DNA from: Pseudoalteromonas arabiensis
Lineage (GTDB): Bacteria; Pseudomonadota; Gammaproteobacteria; Enterobacterales; Alteromonadaceae
Direction of reading: 5' to 3'
Assembly (NCBI RefSeq): GCF_001550155.1
Contig: NZ_LRUF01000021.1
Coordinates: 1-64,000, forward strand
Length of the DNA stretch: 64,000 nt
Each line of letters opens with the position of its first letter. Position 1 is the first letter of the stretch. This document shows, in pieces, positions 19,366 through 28,412 of the stretch. The notes beneath the pieces are model-generated. The model saw only the letters and a program-made list of their open reading frames with translations, was not told the origin of the DNA and searched no databases. The position numbers and the translations under genes were made by a program.

Positions 19366-20286
19366 TTAAAGGTTGGATAACTTTTTGTTAACAATGTAGT
19401 CAAGAGCACCTGTAATTGCCGCTACTTGAGCATCGACACAAATTTCGCTACTTGCTTGAGGGCTATCAGGGTAAACCTCAGTTGTTGTAACAAATTTTGC
19501 ATCAGTTAAGCCCATACATAAGCCGAGCTTTTTTGCTTCGTAATTAATCACACCAAACTGAGTTTGCGGCACACCAATCAACTGATTATTCTCATCACTT
19601 GGGGCGATGTGGGTAACTTTTTCAACTGATTTGATAATTGCCGTTTGGAATGCATGTTCAGGACGTTCGCTGTCAGCTACAAGATAAAATCCATCTGGTA
19701 TATTCCAATTGTCATGTGTTTTGGCATCGCGGGCTGCAAGCGCTGGACGAAACTCGCTATTATCAGTGTCGGTTGTTTCATGGAGATCAATATGTGCGTA
19801 AGGTGCAATTGAATTATCAGCTAGGTACTGCATGATTGCTGCTGATTCTTGCGCAGGACTATTTTGATAAAAAGAGCGGTTTGGATCAGTTGCAGTCGGA
19901 TTCCAACGGTTAATAGTTTCGTAACCCCAAGGGCTAATACAAGGTGCAATCAAAATATTAAAGTGTGAAAGGTAATCGGTAGCTGCTTTTTTGGCAAATG
20001 CTAATGCGCCGTGCACGCCACTCGTTTCATAACCGTGTACGCCACCTGTTACTAACACGCATGGTTTGTTATTTAGCCAATTTTTGCTTTTTAAAATGAA
20101 AAGTGGATAGCTATTAATGTCATAGTCAAGCGTACCATAGCGTTCAACATCGAACTTTTCTGATAAAGAATCTAGCTGTGATACAACATCATCTGAGTAG
20201 CTACGCTTTACTGATTGAAGCGCAAGCCATGCTTTTTTGTCTTCATCATTCCAAGGTGTACCAGGGGTTCCGATAGGATAACTCAT
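19366..20286 (-). CDS. M14-family metallopeptidase
   Basis: 306 residues without a signal peptide. Zinc motif HGYE in GGVHGYETSG, third ligand in DLHET, NRSF substrate-site residues and a likely catalytic Glu in INYEAKK place it in M14, close to the succinylglutamate desuccinylase/aspartoacylase-like and DUF2817-type members. Substrate unknown. ATG 20286 is chosen on AAGG six bases upstream; the frame is open to 20349 without a ribosome site. The gene upstream ends at 20350, so the two are probably cotranscribed. Confidence 0.8.
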   Translation of the reverse strand: MSYPIGTPGTPWNDEDKKAWLALQSVKRSYSDDVVSQLDSLSEKFDVERYGTLDYDINSYPLFILKSKNWLNNKPCVLVTGGVHGYETSGVHGALAFAKKAATDYLSHFNILIAPCISPWGYETINRWNPTATDPNRSFYQNSPAQESAAIMQYLADNSIAPYAHIDLHETTDTDNSEFRPALAARDAKTHDNWNIPDGFYLVADSERPEHAFQTAIIKSVEKVTHIAPSDENNQLIGVPQTQFGVINYEAKKLGLCMGLTDAKFVTTTEVYPDSPQASSEICVDAQVAAITGALDYIVNKKLSNL

Positions 20287-20349
20287 AAAATACCTTATTT
20301 GGATTTGCTGCAAAAAAGCGAGCTTATCGAAGCGCAGCATGTCATGCAA

Positions 20350-20940
20350 CTAGATGAGTTCAGTCGTTATATTTCCTTGTTCATATAACTTTGCGTGATG
20401 ATGTTTGTGAATGTCGAATAAGTATTGACGCATTGCATCTTGGCCTTCACATACTTTAATAATTTTAGCGGCAATGCCTTTGCTGGTTGCTCTAACTGGT
20501 TTAGCTCTAATCATCACATGTTCTTGGTTGGGTAAGTTAAAAGCAAGTGTAATTTCTTGCTCTAAGACAGCCTCTGCATGTTTTGGTTGTAATAGTAGCC
20601 CAGTACTCGATAGTGATAAAATAACATACTTTTCTGTTTGCAGGTCAAGGTCGGGTGTCCGCCAACTCCTTTCAACTCCTTTTGTATCAATTACTTCGGG
20701 AGCGCTAAGAACCGGCGTTAATTGGCCTCTTTCATCTGTCGTGAACTCTAATGGAAACCACAATTGGTATATACCTACTTCTGCCAATAGTGTTAGCTTG
20801 GCATTTTTCAGCAATCCACTCAGTTTATCTGGTAGGTTGAGATTTAATGACATTTTAGTGTTGATAGGGTCATCAATACTTTGTTCAGCCTCAAACAGGC
20901 TATTAAAAAAAGACAACTCTTGCTCTGATAAATGCGTCAT
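20350..20940 (-). CDS. Putative PilZ-like domain protein
   Basis: 196 residues, soluble. The central part contains RSWR and, about 20 residues later, SLSSTG. These are reminiscent of the PilZ c-di-GMP motifs RxxxR and D/NxSxxG, but neither matches exactly, so c-di-GMP binding is doubtful. The C-terminal half has a beta-barrel-like pattern. Located just upstream of the M14 peptidase on the same strand. Confidence 0.5.
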   Translation of the reverse strand: MTHLSEQELSFFNSLFEAEQSIDDPINTKMSLNLNLPDKLSGLLKNAKLTLLAEVGIYQLWFPLEFTTDERGQLTPVLSAPEVIDTKGVERSWRTPDLDLQTEKYVILSLSSTGLLLQPKHAEAVLEQEITLAFNLPNQEHVMIRAKPVRATSKGIAAKIIKVCEGQDAMRQYLFDIHKHHHAKLYEQGNITTELI

Positions 20941-21100
20941 CCCTAGCTCCTTTTAAGTACGACTGCTCAATGGTAACTTAAGGTCATAGTTTGTTCAAAT
21001 AATGTGTACAAAGTAGGCATTAACTGTGCCAGTTCTGTAGAGATTTCTTTTAGAGTCTATTTGACTTACACTGGAGAAAATAATTCACAAGGATTTTATT

Positions 21101-22138
21101 TTGTCGAGTTTGACTGGTGTAAATAAAAGTTTAGTTATCTTTGCTGCTTTAGTTGTTGTTTTAGCAGGTATTAAAGCTGCAAGTGTAATTGTAATCCCTT
21201 TTGTTTTGGCAGCTTTTATTGCCATTATATGTAATCCTCTGATCCGTTTTTTTGCCAAATATGGTATTCCCAAGGTTATTGCCGTGATTTTCGTCATGAT
21301 GATGATTGTAGGTGTGGGGATAAGCCTTGCCGGATTAGTCGGCCAATCTATGACAGATTTCTCAGAGAACCTACCTGAATACAAAGCTCAGTTAAAAGAA
21401 AAGTTTGTGTGGGTTGTTAATGTGGCTGCCAGCTATAACATCCTGATTGATAAAGAGCAGATTATTTCTTTATTTGACCCCGGTAAAATGATTGATGTGG
21501 CTACAAATATGCTCACTGGCCTTGGTGGGGTAATGGCAAATATGTTTCTCATTATTCTCACGGTAGTATTTATGCTGTTTGAAGGGCCCATGCTAAGCAA
21601 AAAAGTACATATGGCATTAGATGACCCTGAAATGAAAATGAAGCAAGTTGATCGTTTTTTAGATTCAATTAATTCTTATCTAGCGATAAAAACGTTAGTA
21701 AGTTTGGGTACCGGCCTGCTTGCTGGTTCTATGTTGTGGGCACTTGGTGTTGATTACTTTGTGTTATGGGGGGTTGTGGCATTCATGCTCAATTATATCC
21801 CTAATATTGGGTCGATTATTGCGGCCGTACCGGCGGTATTATTAGCTTTAATAACACAAGGCCCGCTTGTTGCTGGGGTTATTGCGGGTGGATACCTAGT
21901 AATAAATACGGTTATGGGTAACATCGTTGAGCCTAAATTTATGGGTAAAGGTTTGGGTTTATCAACGTTAGTTGTATTCTTGTCTTTAATCTTTTGGGGT
22001 TGGTTGATGGGAACAGTTGGAATGCTGTTATCCGTACCATTAACTATGATAGTTAAAATAGCCCTCGAAACAAGCCAAGAAGGGCGTTGGCTCGCAACTT
22101 TACTAGGAAACGGTGAAGAGCTTAAATTAGATGACTAA
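21101..22138 (+). CDS. AI-2E family transporter (PerM/TqsA type)
   Basis: 345 residues with seven to eight hydrophobic segments in the AI-2E pattern: an N-terminal helix pair, an amphipathic middle and a C-terminal block with LNYIPNIGSIIAAVPAVLLAL and the later GNIVEPKFMGKGLGLS motif. Family members export autoinducer-2 or act as Na+/H+ antiporters; the role here is open. Start TTG 21101 is supported by AAGGA seven bases upstream. Confidence 0.88.
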   Translation: MSSLTGVNKSLVIFAALVVVLAGIKAASVIVIPFVLAAFIAIICNPLIRFFAKYGIPKVIAVIFVMMMIVGVGISLAGLVGQSMTDFSENLPEYKAQLKEKFVWVVNVAASYNILIDKEQIISLFDPGKMIDVATNMLTGLGGVMANMFLIILTVVFMLFEGPMLSKKVHMALDDPEMKMKQVDRFLDSINSYLAIKTLVSLGTGLLAGSMLWALGVDYFVLWGVVAFMLNYIPNIGSIIAAVPAVLLALITQGPLVAGVIAGGYLVINTVMGNIVEPKFMGKGLGLSTLVVFLSLIFWGWLMGTVGMLLSVPLTMIVKIALETSQEGRWLATLLGNGEELKLDD

Positions 22139-22156
22139 AAGGCGCTGATGCGCCTT
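22137..22156. terminator. Terminator hairpin at convergent ends
   Basis: AAGGCGC TGAT GCGCCTT, beginning inside the AI-2E stop region; a weak T-rich stretch (TCTTACTTT) follows. It lies between convergent genes. Confidence 0.65.
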
Positions 22157-22157
22157 C

Positions 22158-22562
22158 TTACTTTAATGGGCGCTTTAACACACTTAGGTGCTGATTAAGT
22201 ATGTTGATTTCACATTGTTTGTAGGTGATAGCTGCCTTAGTTGCATTTGGCATTTTCTGTAAGTAACGCCAACGGCAACTATCCTCTTGGTAGCTGGCTT
22301 GGTTTTTTACACTGCGTAAAAATATAGGTAATAGTTGGCTATTACCTGTATCTTCTTTTATCTTTTCCAGATCTAGAGTCAGTTTATTCACCCACATTTT
22401 TTGTTCGCGTTCCAAATCCGCAATGACTTTATCTAAGCAACGAATATATTGCTTTGTTTGAGCAGGTGTATTGCCGTGTAACGTGCATTGCTCTTGAGCA
22501 TCGATAGAGAATGCTTGAAATGATATAAATCCTAAAAAAACTGTCAATATCGGGTGTTTCAT
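22158..22562 (-). CDS. DUF1311/LprI-like exported small protein
   Basis: 134 residues with a signal peptide (PILTVFLGFISFQAFS). The mature part has four cysteines (QC, IRCL, SCRW, QCEI) and a pattern resembling the lysozyme-inhibitor LprI/DUF1311 domain, though the match is loose. It directly follows the sensor kinase; an in-frame GTG at 22577 would overlap the kinase end. ATG 22562 is chosen because the signal peptide then starts normally. Probably the last gene of the PepSY-regulator-kinase operon. Confidence 0.6.
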   Translation of the reverse strand: MKHPILTVFLGFISFQAFSIDAQEQCTLHGNTPAQTKQYIRCLDKVIADLEREQKMWVNKLTLDLEKIKEDTGNSQLLPIFLRSVKNQASYQEDSCRWRYLQKMPNATKAAITYKQCEINILNQHLSVLKRPLK

Positions 22563-22563
22563 A

Positions 22564-23901
22564 TTATTTTTTATCACGATAGTTAAACTCTAAAATAAAC
22601 TCAGCACCACCAAGCTTTTCGGAGTCACCAATTGTTAAGTGGCCATTATAAGAGTTTACTAAGTCCGACACGATAGCCATACCAACACCATGACCACTTT
22701 CATAAGTGTCCAATCGGGTGCCTCTTGTTAATAATGATTCACGCTTGTCAACGGGCACGCCAGGTCCATCATCACTGATACTGATTGTCAAAGATTTACT
22801 TTGCAAAACTTTGATGTCGACTTGTGAGCGGCATGCTTTACAGGCATTATCAATTAGGTTTCCTAACAATTCCATTAAGTCAGTTTTGTCACCTAAGAAG
22901 TAATCTTTCTCTGTTACTTCACAAGTAAAAATAATATCTTTGTCACGATAAACCTTCGACATGGCACTCAAAATTGAATCAATAATGGGCTTCACGAGAG
23001 TCTGTTTTTTCCATGTGTCAGACGCACCAGTGGCGGCTCGCTTTAATTGATGTTCGATCATCACATTGATGCGATCTAACTGCTCTTGAGCGTCAGCATC
23101 ATTAGCAAGTGGGCTGGACTTCAGTACAGCCAATGGGGTTTTTAACGCGTGTGCTAAATCGCTTAACGAGGCACGATAGCGCTCCTTTTGACGTTGTTGC
23201 GACTCAAGTAATAAATTTAAATCTGCCTTAATTGTTTGTAGCTCAACTGGGTAAAGGCCTTTAATTTGCTGATTATCGCCAGACTCAATAGATTTGATCT
23301 CTTTGTCTAAACGTTGCAAGGGTCTTGCGCTCCAAACAAAACCGATGGCCATTAATGCGGCGATTGCCACGCCCATAACATACATCCAGTTAACCAATGT
23401 TTGTTTAAATCCATCCATTAGCCTTAGTAGCGCATCATTACGTTTTAGCAAAATAAACCGTGCATGTTCGGATTGATCTATGTTTTCTAGAATAACGGTC
23501 AGGGTAAGCTGCCAATAAACCACATTATTATATTCAACACGGCGAAAATCTGCTGAACCAGCTGGGGCTTCGAATTCGTCTGGAATAAAATTAATATTCG
23601 TTGCTGATTCAGAGTACCAAACAGGTAAATCCCCACGATAAATCATGGCGTAAGTATCTGAGTTTAGTCTGTTGAGTTCTGGTGTGAGAATGGTGCTTGG
23701 CATCACTATGCCGCGCTCTGTAAAGTCGACTTCAGAAATAAGTGAGTATAAATGGGCTTCGAGCGTTTTTTCGGTCGCTTCGACCAAGGAGGCGTAATAA
23801 GCCTTACCAATTGAGAAAAACAAAATCGGTAAGGCAACTAATAAAACAAAGACAAGGATAAATCCTTGTCTTACTTTAAGCGGTATTTGCGATGCTACCA
23901 C
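22564..23901 (-). CDS. PhoQ-like sensor histidine kinase
   Basis: 445 residues. One membrane helix near the N-terminus (about 12-34), a periplasmic sensor of about 130 residues, a second helix (about 170-190), HAMP, then a dimerisation box with H251 in LAHALKTPL and an ATPase domain (DNACKAC, DDGPGVP, GHGVGMAIV). The HALKTP form of the H-box is typical of PhoQ-type kinases. It overlaps the response regulator by seven bases, so the pair is cotranscribed and presumably cognate. Confidence 0.92.
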   Translation of the reverse strand: MVASQIPLKVRQGFILVFVLLVALPILFFSIGKAYYASLVEATEKTLEAHLYSLISEVDFTERGIVMPSTILTPELNRLNSDTYAMIYRGDLPVWYSESATNINFIPDEFEAPAGSADFRRVEYNNVVYWQLTLTVILENIDQSEHARFILLKRNDALLRLMDGFKQTLVNWMYVMGVAIAALMAIGFVWSARPLQRLDKEIKSIESGDNQQIKGLYPVELQTIKADLNLLLESQQRQKERYRASLSDLAHALKTPLAVLKSSPLANDADAQEQLDRINVMIEHQLKRAATGASDTWKKQTLVKPIIDSILSAMSKVYRDKDIIFTCEVTEKDYFLGDKTDLMELLGNLIDNACKACRSQVDIKVLQSKSLTISISDDGPGVPVDKRESLLTRGTRLDTYESGHGVGMAIVSDLVNSYNGHLTIGDSEKLGGAEFILEFNYRDKK

Positions 23902-24569
23902 TGACTTTTAAGCCTGTAACCACGACCACGTAATGTTTCTACAGGATTTAGTGTACCGTCGGGGTCAAGCTTTTTACGTAAACGAAGTACGAATACTTCA
24001 ATTACGTTTGAGTCAAGATCAAAGTCTTGGTCGTAAATATGCTCAGTTAGCTCTGACTTAGAGATCACTTTTTGTGGGTTAACCATTAAGTACTCAAGTA
24101 CTTTGTATTCATATGCTGTAAGGCTAAGCTCTCTGTCATCTACCCATACTTGCTGAGAGCGAGTATGAATTTTGATTGGACCAGCGGTCATTTCTGGGTT
24201 TGCTTTACCCGCACTACGGCGAATAAGTGCGTTACAGCGTGCAATTAACTCTTCAACATGAAACGGTTTAGTAAGATAATCATCAGCGCCCGCATCTAAA
24301 CCTTCTACTTTATCTTGCCAACGGTCACGCGCCGTTAAAATTAAGATAGGAATAGTAATACCTTGTGCACGTGCTTTTGTGATCAGTTCAATGCCATCTA
24401 CTTTTGGTAAGCCTAAATCGACTACTGCCATATCAAGAGGGTATTCTGTAATATGAAATAAACCAGCTTCGCCATCGTGACAAAGATCTACACTGTAGCG
24501 CTCTTTCTCAAGGGCATTACGTAAATTGTCTGCCAAGTGTAAATCATCTTCAATTACTAAAATTCGCAT
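23895..24569 (-). CDS. OmpR/PhoP-family response regulator
   Basis: 224 residues: receiver domain (acidic E7-D8-D9, phospho-acceptor D51, TARD and K in TKPFH) followed by a winged-helix DNA-binding domain ending VRGRGYRL. It lies two bases after the PepSY gene and overlaps the kinase. The arrangement PepSY-regulator-kinase is widespread in Alteromonadales and resembles PhoPQ-type systems; the signal is unknown. Confidence 0.94.
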   Translation of the reverse strand: MRILVIEDDLHLADNLRNALEKERYSVDLCHDGEAGLFHITEYPLDMAVVDLGLPKVDGIELITKARAQGITIPILILTARDRWQDKVEGLDAGADDYLTKPFHVEELIARCNALIRRSAGKANPEMTAGPIKIHTRSQQVWVDDRELSLTAYEYKVLEYLMVNPQKVISKSELTEHIYDQDFDLDSNVIEVFVLRLRKKLDPDGTLNPVETLRGRGYRLKSQW

Positions 24570-24571
24570 TT

Positions 24572-24823
24572 TTAATCCTTTTTCACTTCGCCAGTCTTTT
24601 TGTTCACATGGATATCGACCACGTGTCCGTTCGTTTTTAATATTCTAACGGTATATACTTTTTCTTGCTCTGTGATTTTGAGGGTTCTACCGTCTTCCGC
24701 TTTTTTTGCAATCAACACTGCTTGCTTTTTACTGACCTCATCAGCTTGCTTGTTACTTGCAGCTGCTTGAAAGCTCGAAAGTGCAAATAGTAGGCTAAAA
24801 CTGAAGGCTAATAATACGCGCAT
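24572..24823 (-). CDS. PepSY domain-containing exported protein
   Basis: 83 residues with a signal peptide ending near FQAAASN. The mature 60 residues form one PepSY domain (KAEDGRTLKI...VRILKTNGHVVDIHVNKKTGEV). PepSY proteins often sit beside two-component systems and may modulate periplasmic proteases or the sensor. First gene of the operon. Confidence 0.88.
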   Translation of the reverse strand: MRVLLAFSFSLLFALSSFQAAASNKQADEVSKKQAVLIAKKAEDGRTLKITEQEKVYTVRILKTNGHVVDIHVNKKTGEVKKD

Positions 24824-24889
24824 GACGGGAAACTCCTAAACCAGACCCATTTAGTTTAATTAACCAAGTAACTAAAACTCAAGTAAAAA

Positions 24890-24911
24890 CGTTAAATTAT
24901 GTGATTTAACG
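24890..24911 (-). promoter_or_regulatory. Palindrome upstream of the PepSY/two-component operon
   Basis: Perfect 8-bp inverted repeat, CGTTAAAT and ATTTAACG, separated by six bases, 67 bases before the PepSY start. Likely operator, possibly of the operon's own response regulator. The GTTTA-like half-sites further downstream (TGGTTA, TGGTTTA on the minus strand) recall PhoP boxes but their spacing is not canonical. Confidence 0.5.
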
Positions 24912-24983
24912 AGATGATCTTAGTTAACAAGCAGTGAACAAACACTGAATTATTGCAGCAGGAAAGTTCACTCTAGTTAAAAA

Positions 24984-25283
24984 TTAACCAAAGACCTTTT
25001 TAAATGGCTTTACAACTGAATTATCGTAAACGCCAGCTGCAATATAAGGGTCGTTTGCTGCCCATTCCCTTGCTGCTTCTAATGAATCAAACTCAGCAAC
25101 CACTAATGAACCTGTAAAACCTGCTTCAGCAGGGTCTTCGCTATCAATGGCTGGTAGTGGGCCTGCTGTAAATAAACGATTTTGATCGTCTAACTCTTGA
25201 AGGCGAGCTAAGTGAGCAGGGCGAGCAGATTTACGTGCTTCCAAACTATTTTCAACGTCTGTTGAATAAATCATATACAGCAT
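24984..25283 (-). CDS. YciI family protein
   Basis: 99 residues, the usual YciI length, with the conserved RPAHLARL (His of the active-site-like pocket), GP and the C-terminal [17 protein letters not shown] block. YciI proteins are small ferredoxin-like-fold dimers with proposed but mostly unproved catalytic roles. Standalone gene, divergent from the NSS transporter. Confidence 0.9.
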   Translation of the reverse strand: MLYMIYSTDVENSLEARKSARPAHLARLQELDDQNRLFTAGPLPAIDSEDPAEAGFTGSLVVAEFDSLEAAREWAANDPYIAAGVYDNSVVKPFKKVFG

Positions 25284-25459
25284 AATGTGTTCTCAATGTT
25301 ATTTTGAAAAAATAGTAGCATATTCTGCTGAGTAGACGAGAGATTATTTGCGTAATAATCTTTACACAAACCCATATAACTTTAACTTATAAAGCTTGAA
25401 ATACGCGGTATAACACTGGTAGAGTCGCTTGATTGAGAAAATAATAATAAGGTTTTTAA

Positions 25460-26884
25460 ATGAGCGAAAAACGCGAGCATTTTAGCTCCCGCCTCGGTTT
25501 TATTTTAGCGGCAGCCGGTTCTGCTGTAGGTATCGGAAACTTAGTAGGTTTTCCTGTTTCAGCTACAAAAAACGGCGGTGGTGCTTTCCTGTTAGTCTAT
25601 GCACTGTTTGTCATTTTTATCTGTTTACCTGTAATGATGGCTGAAATGGCAATGGGTCGTAAAGCGCAAAAAGATCCGCTTGGTTCATATAAATTATTAG
25701 CGGGCAATGATCCTAAATGGAACTTTGCGGGCTTCTTAGCGGTATTAACGCCATTTATGATTGCTGTGTTTTATATGGTGATTACTGTGTGGATTTTTGG
25801 TTATTTATCACAAACTGCATTCGGTAATCTAGATGCCTTGGCCCAACCAGATAACTTTGGCACCTTTATTAATAGCTATACCGTATTTGGTTATATGGCA
25901 GTGGTTGCTATCATTGTTAATCTGATTTTAGTTGGTGGTGTAAAAGAAGGCATTGAGAAAGCGGCTAAGTTTATGATGCCAGCTTTATTTGTGTTACTTA
26001 CAGCACTTGTCGTGTATGTGTTAACGCTTGATAACGCGATGGCGGGTGTAAAGTACTATATCGTACCCGATTTTAGCAAAATGAATGCCAGTGTACTAAA
26101 TGGTGCCTTAGCCCAAGCATTTTTCTCATTGTCGTTAGGTATGGGTATTTTAATGACTTATGCATCTTATATTTCTAAGAAAGACGACATTGTTGGTAGT
26201 GCTAAAATGGTTGCGGTAACTGATTCGCTTGTTGCATTTATTGCCGGACTAATGGTGCTTCCAGCTATTTTTAGTTTCAATCCAAATACCGACCCAAGTA
26301 CGTTATCAGACTCATCAGTATCAATGATTTTTGTATACCTACCAAAAATCTTATTAGCATTACAAGCTGATATTGGCTACCTGGGTGCATCAATTGTTGC
26401 GTTTATATTCTTTTTATTGGTCTTTTTTGCGGCAATTACGTCACTTGTATCGATTGTCGAAGTACCCACAGCAACCTTAAGTGATCGTAAAGGCATTAGT
26501 CGTAAAAAAGCGTTGGCTATCCTAACCCTATCAACAGGCGTATTAACTGTGCTGTGTACTATGTCATTTGGTATGGTTGAGTCATTAACCAAATTTGTTA
26601 ATTATGGCGGCGCAGATAAGAGTTTATTTGATATTGTATATGATGTGTTTTACGACACAATTTTACCGCTTAATGGCTTAATGGTGTGTTTATTCGTAAT
26701 GTACCGCTGGAAAAAAGCAAACCTATCAGCAGAGCTAAGCCAAGGCTGTGACGGCTATATCGGTAGCTTTACAGAGAAGTATGTGAACTTTTCGCTATCA
26801 ACGTTTATCCCTGCAATTTTATTACTCATTTTTGTAAATACCGTCGCAACGAAGTTTTTTGCATTTAGTATTTTCGGATTTTAA
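25460..26884 (+). CDS. Sodium-dependent transporter (NSS/SNF family)
   Basis: 474 residues, about 12 membrane segments. The NSS signature RLGFILAAAGSAVGIGNLVGFP at the N-terminus holds the unwound TM1 Na+/substrate site; the TM6 region ALAQAFFSLSLGMGILMTYASY is also typical. It imports an amino acid or related solute with Na+; substrate unknown. Clear terminator follows. Confidence 0.93.
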   Translation: MSEKREHFSSRLGFILAAAGSAVGIGNLVGFPVSATKNGGGAFLLVYALFVIFICLPVMMAEMAMGRKAQKDPLGSYKLLAGNDPKWNFAGFLAVLTPFMIAVFYMVITVWIFGYLSQTAFGNLDALAQPDNFGTFINSYTVFGYMAVVAIIVNLILVGGVKEGIEKAAKFMMPALFVLLTALVVYVLTLDNAMAGVKYYIVPDFSKMNASVLNGALAQAFFSLSLGMGILMTYASYISKKDDIVGSAKMVAVTDSLVAFIAGLMVLPAIFSFNPNTDPSTLSDSSVSMIFVYLPKILLALQADIGYLGASIVAFIFFLLVFFAAITSLVSIVEVPTATLSDRKGISRKKALAILTLSTGVLTVLCTMSFGMVESLTKFVNYGGADKSLFDIVYDVFYDTILPLNGLMVCLFVMYRWKKANLSAELSQGCDGYIGSFTEKYVNFSLSTFIPAILLLIFVNTVATKFFAFSIFGF

Positions 26885-26901
26885 AAGCCAGCTCAATATT
26901 T

Positions 26902-26928
26902 AGCCGCGCACTTAGCCGCGGCTTTTTT
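26902..26928 (+). terminator. Terminator after the NSS transporter
   Basis: AGCCGCG / CGCGGCT stem followed by TTTTTT, at the convergent junction with the CPBP protease gene. Confidence 0.85.
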
Positions 26929-26935
26929 ATATTCG

Positions 26936-27574
26936 CTAAATAGCCCCTGCATCTAAAACATCACCTAGCCCCAAAGTAAACATCCAAAGCCCCCATAAGC
27001 TGTGTTCAATAACGCACGCAAAGGTCGAGCGGCTTTGCGCATAAGTGTAAGAAAATAATAGCCCACCTAAAAATGCCAGCAGTACGGCCAATACATTCGC
27101 ATAGACAATGTGAGCTAACGCAAACACCGATGCACTGACAATGATACGCACGGTTTTACTTGGCATAATGCGTTTGTAGCGGTGGAAAAAGTAGGTTCTG
27201 AAAATAAGCTCTTGTGGCATCACCGATAAAATTGGGTAGAGTAATAGCAACATTAGCCAATCATAAAAAGAATTTCTGGGCATCGAAAACCAGTTTTCTT
27301 GATTCATGATGCCGTAAAACATGCCTGAGAATAGTGCTCCTAAAAAGAAGAAGCTAAACAAGCGACGTTTGACTGCACTAAATTCACCTAAGCTGGTTAA
27401 CCTTAAGCGTTTGAAATGAGGATCAGACAAAAGCAACATGCTGCACACGGCCATTAAAATAATAAGGGCAGGTATAAGCCAGTTAGCCAGGTAGGCGCGT
27501 AGCAAGAAGCCTAAAAGCGGCAAAGAAACAAATATGAGGGTAAATTCAAACCAGCGGTAATGGTTAGCGTTCAA
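26936..27574 (-). CDS. CPBP-family intramembrane metalloprotease homolog with altered EE motif
   Basis: 212 residues, about six to seven hydrophobic helices. The CPBP (Abi) motif normally EExxxR reads Q121-E122-LIF-R126 here, so one of the two catalytic glutamates is replaced. The downstream histidines H155 (ALAHIV) and H191 (VIEHSLWG) are kept. It may be a variant active site or an inactive homolog. Same strand as yciB, 59 bases apart. Confidence 0.75.
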   Translation of the reverse strand: MNANHYRWFEFTLIFVSLPLLGFLLRAYLANWLIPALIILMAVCSMLLLSDPHFKRLRLTSLGEFSAVKRRLFSFFFLGALFSGMFYGIMNQENWFSMPRNSFYDWLMLLLLYPILSVMPQELIFRTYFFHRYKRIMPSKTVRIIVSASVFALAHIVYANVLAVLLAFLGGLLFSYTYAQSRSTFACVIEHSLWGLWMFTLGLGDVLDAGAI

Positions 27575-27632
27575 TGTCGTCTCAGCGTGTTTTTTGTATA
27601 CGCTAACAAGCTAAGACGACAGATTTATGACA

Positions 27633-28220
27633 TTAAGATTGCTTTGAATCTTTCTCTTCATCATCTTCAGGTAAGTATTTGAAGAGCGTGATGATAGTGG
27701 CTAGTACGCACACAAAGGTAATCCCCATTAAGCCAAATACTTTAAAATTAACCCAAAAATCGAGTGAGAAATTATAAGCAATATAAATGTTTAGAGCTGA
27801 TATACCACCGGTTACTGCAACCCAAAAGAGATTAAGTTTGTTCCACAGTGTTTCCGGTACCTTGATTTCTTGTTTACTCTCAGAGACATTTTCTAAAATC
27901 GAGCTAAGTGCCTTTTTTACCAAGTTTTTACCAAGCACATAGCGGCTGACTAACAAGGTAGCACTTAAGATGGCATACACAATGGTGGCCTTCCATTTCA
28001 CAAACTGTTCATCATGAAAAACTAAGGTGAGAGTACCTAATACCACCGCGATGGCAAAAAACACCCAGTGACGGGTTGGCACTTTGCCGTCTTTAAAATA
28101 ACAATAAGCAACCTGAATTAAGGTAGTTAGCATCAGCAATGCTGTTGCCCAATAAATATCAACTAATTTGAAAACCGCAAAAAACAAAATCAGCGGGATG
28201 TATTCAATAATCGCATGCAT
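27633..28220 (-). CDS. yciB: Inner membrane protein YciB (septation protein A family)
   Basis: 195 residues with five to six hydrophobic segments and the family features: N-terminal EYIPLILFFAVFK, central WKATIVYAILSATLL, and C-terminal NFSLDFWVNFKVFG. YciB/IspZ is linked to envelope and septum integrity. The acidic C-terminal tail is typical. In many gammaproteobacteria the gene lies near trp, as here. Confidence 0.92.
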   Translation of the reverse strand: MHAIIEYIPLILFFAVFKLVDIYWATALLMLTTLIQVAYCYFKDGKVPTRHWVFFAIAVVLGTLTLVFHDEQFVKWKATIVYAILSATLLVSRYVLGKNLVKKALSSILENVSESKQEIKVPETLWNKLNLFWVAVTGGISALNIYIAYNFSLDFWVNFKVFGLMGITFVCVLATIITLFKYLPEDDEEKDSKQS

Positions 28221-28368
28221 AGATTTATAAATGCTCTAATTTAAAAAGATACTGGGTTGTATCAAGTTATTGCTCAAGATACAAGGTTGACTTAGCTGCC
28301 CTGAAAGCTTAGCCTCCCGAGCAAATCTGGTCTAAACCGGTGTTTGGGTTATTTTACCTTATCTTTTT

Positions 28369-28394
28369 CCGCTTAACCTCAGATGATTAAGCGG
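28369..28394 (+). promoter_or_regulatory. Leader hairpin before the HU-like gene
   Basis: Perfect 8-bp inverted repeat, CCGCTTAA and TTAAGCGG, with a ten-base loop. It ends eight bases before the GGAG ribosome site of the HU-like gene and could affect its translation, or be an operator. A further inverted repeat, TTGTATC / GATACAA, lies at about 28256-28283. Confidence 0.4.
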
Positions 28395-28412
28395 CGTATT
28401 TTGGAGCATTTT

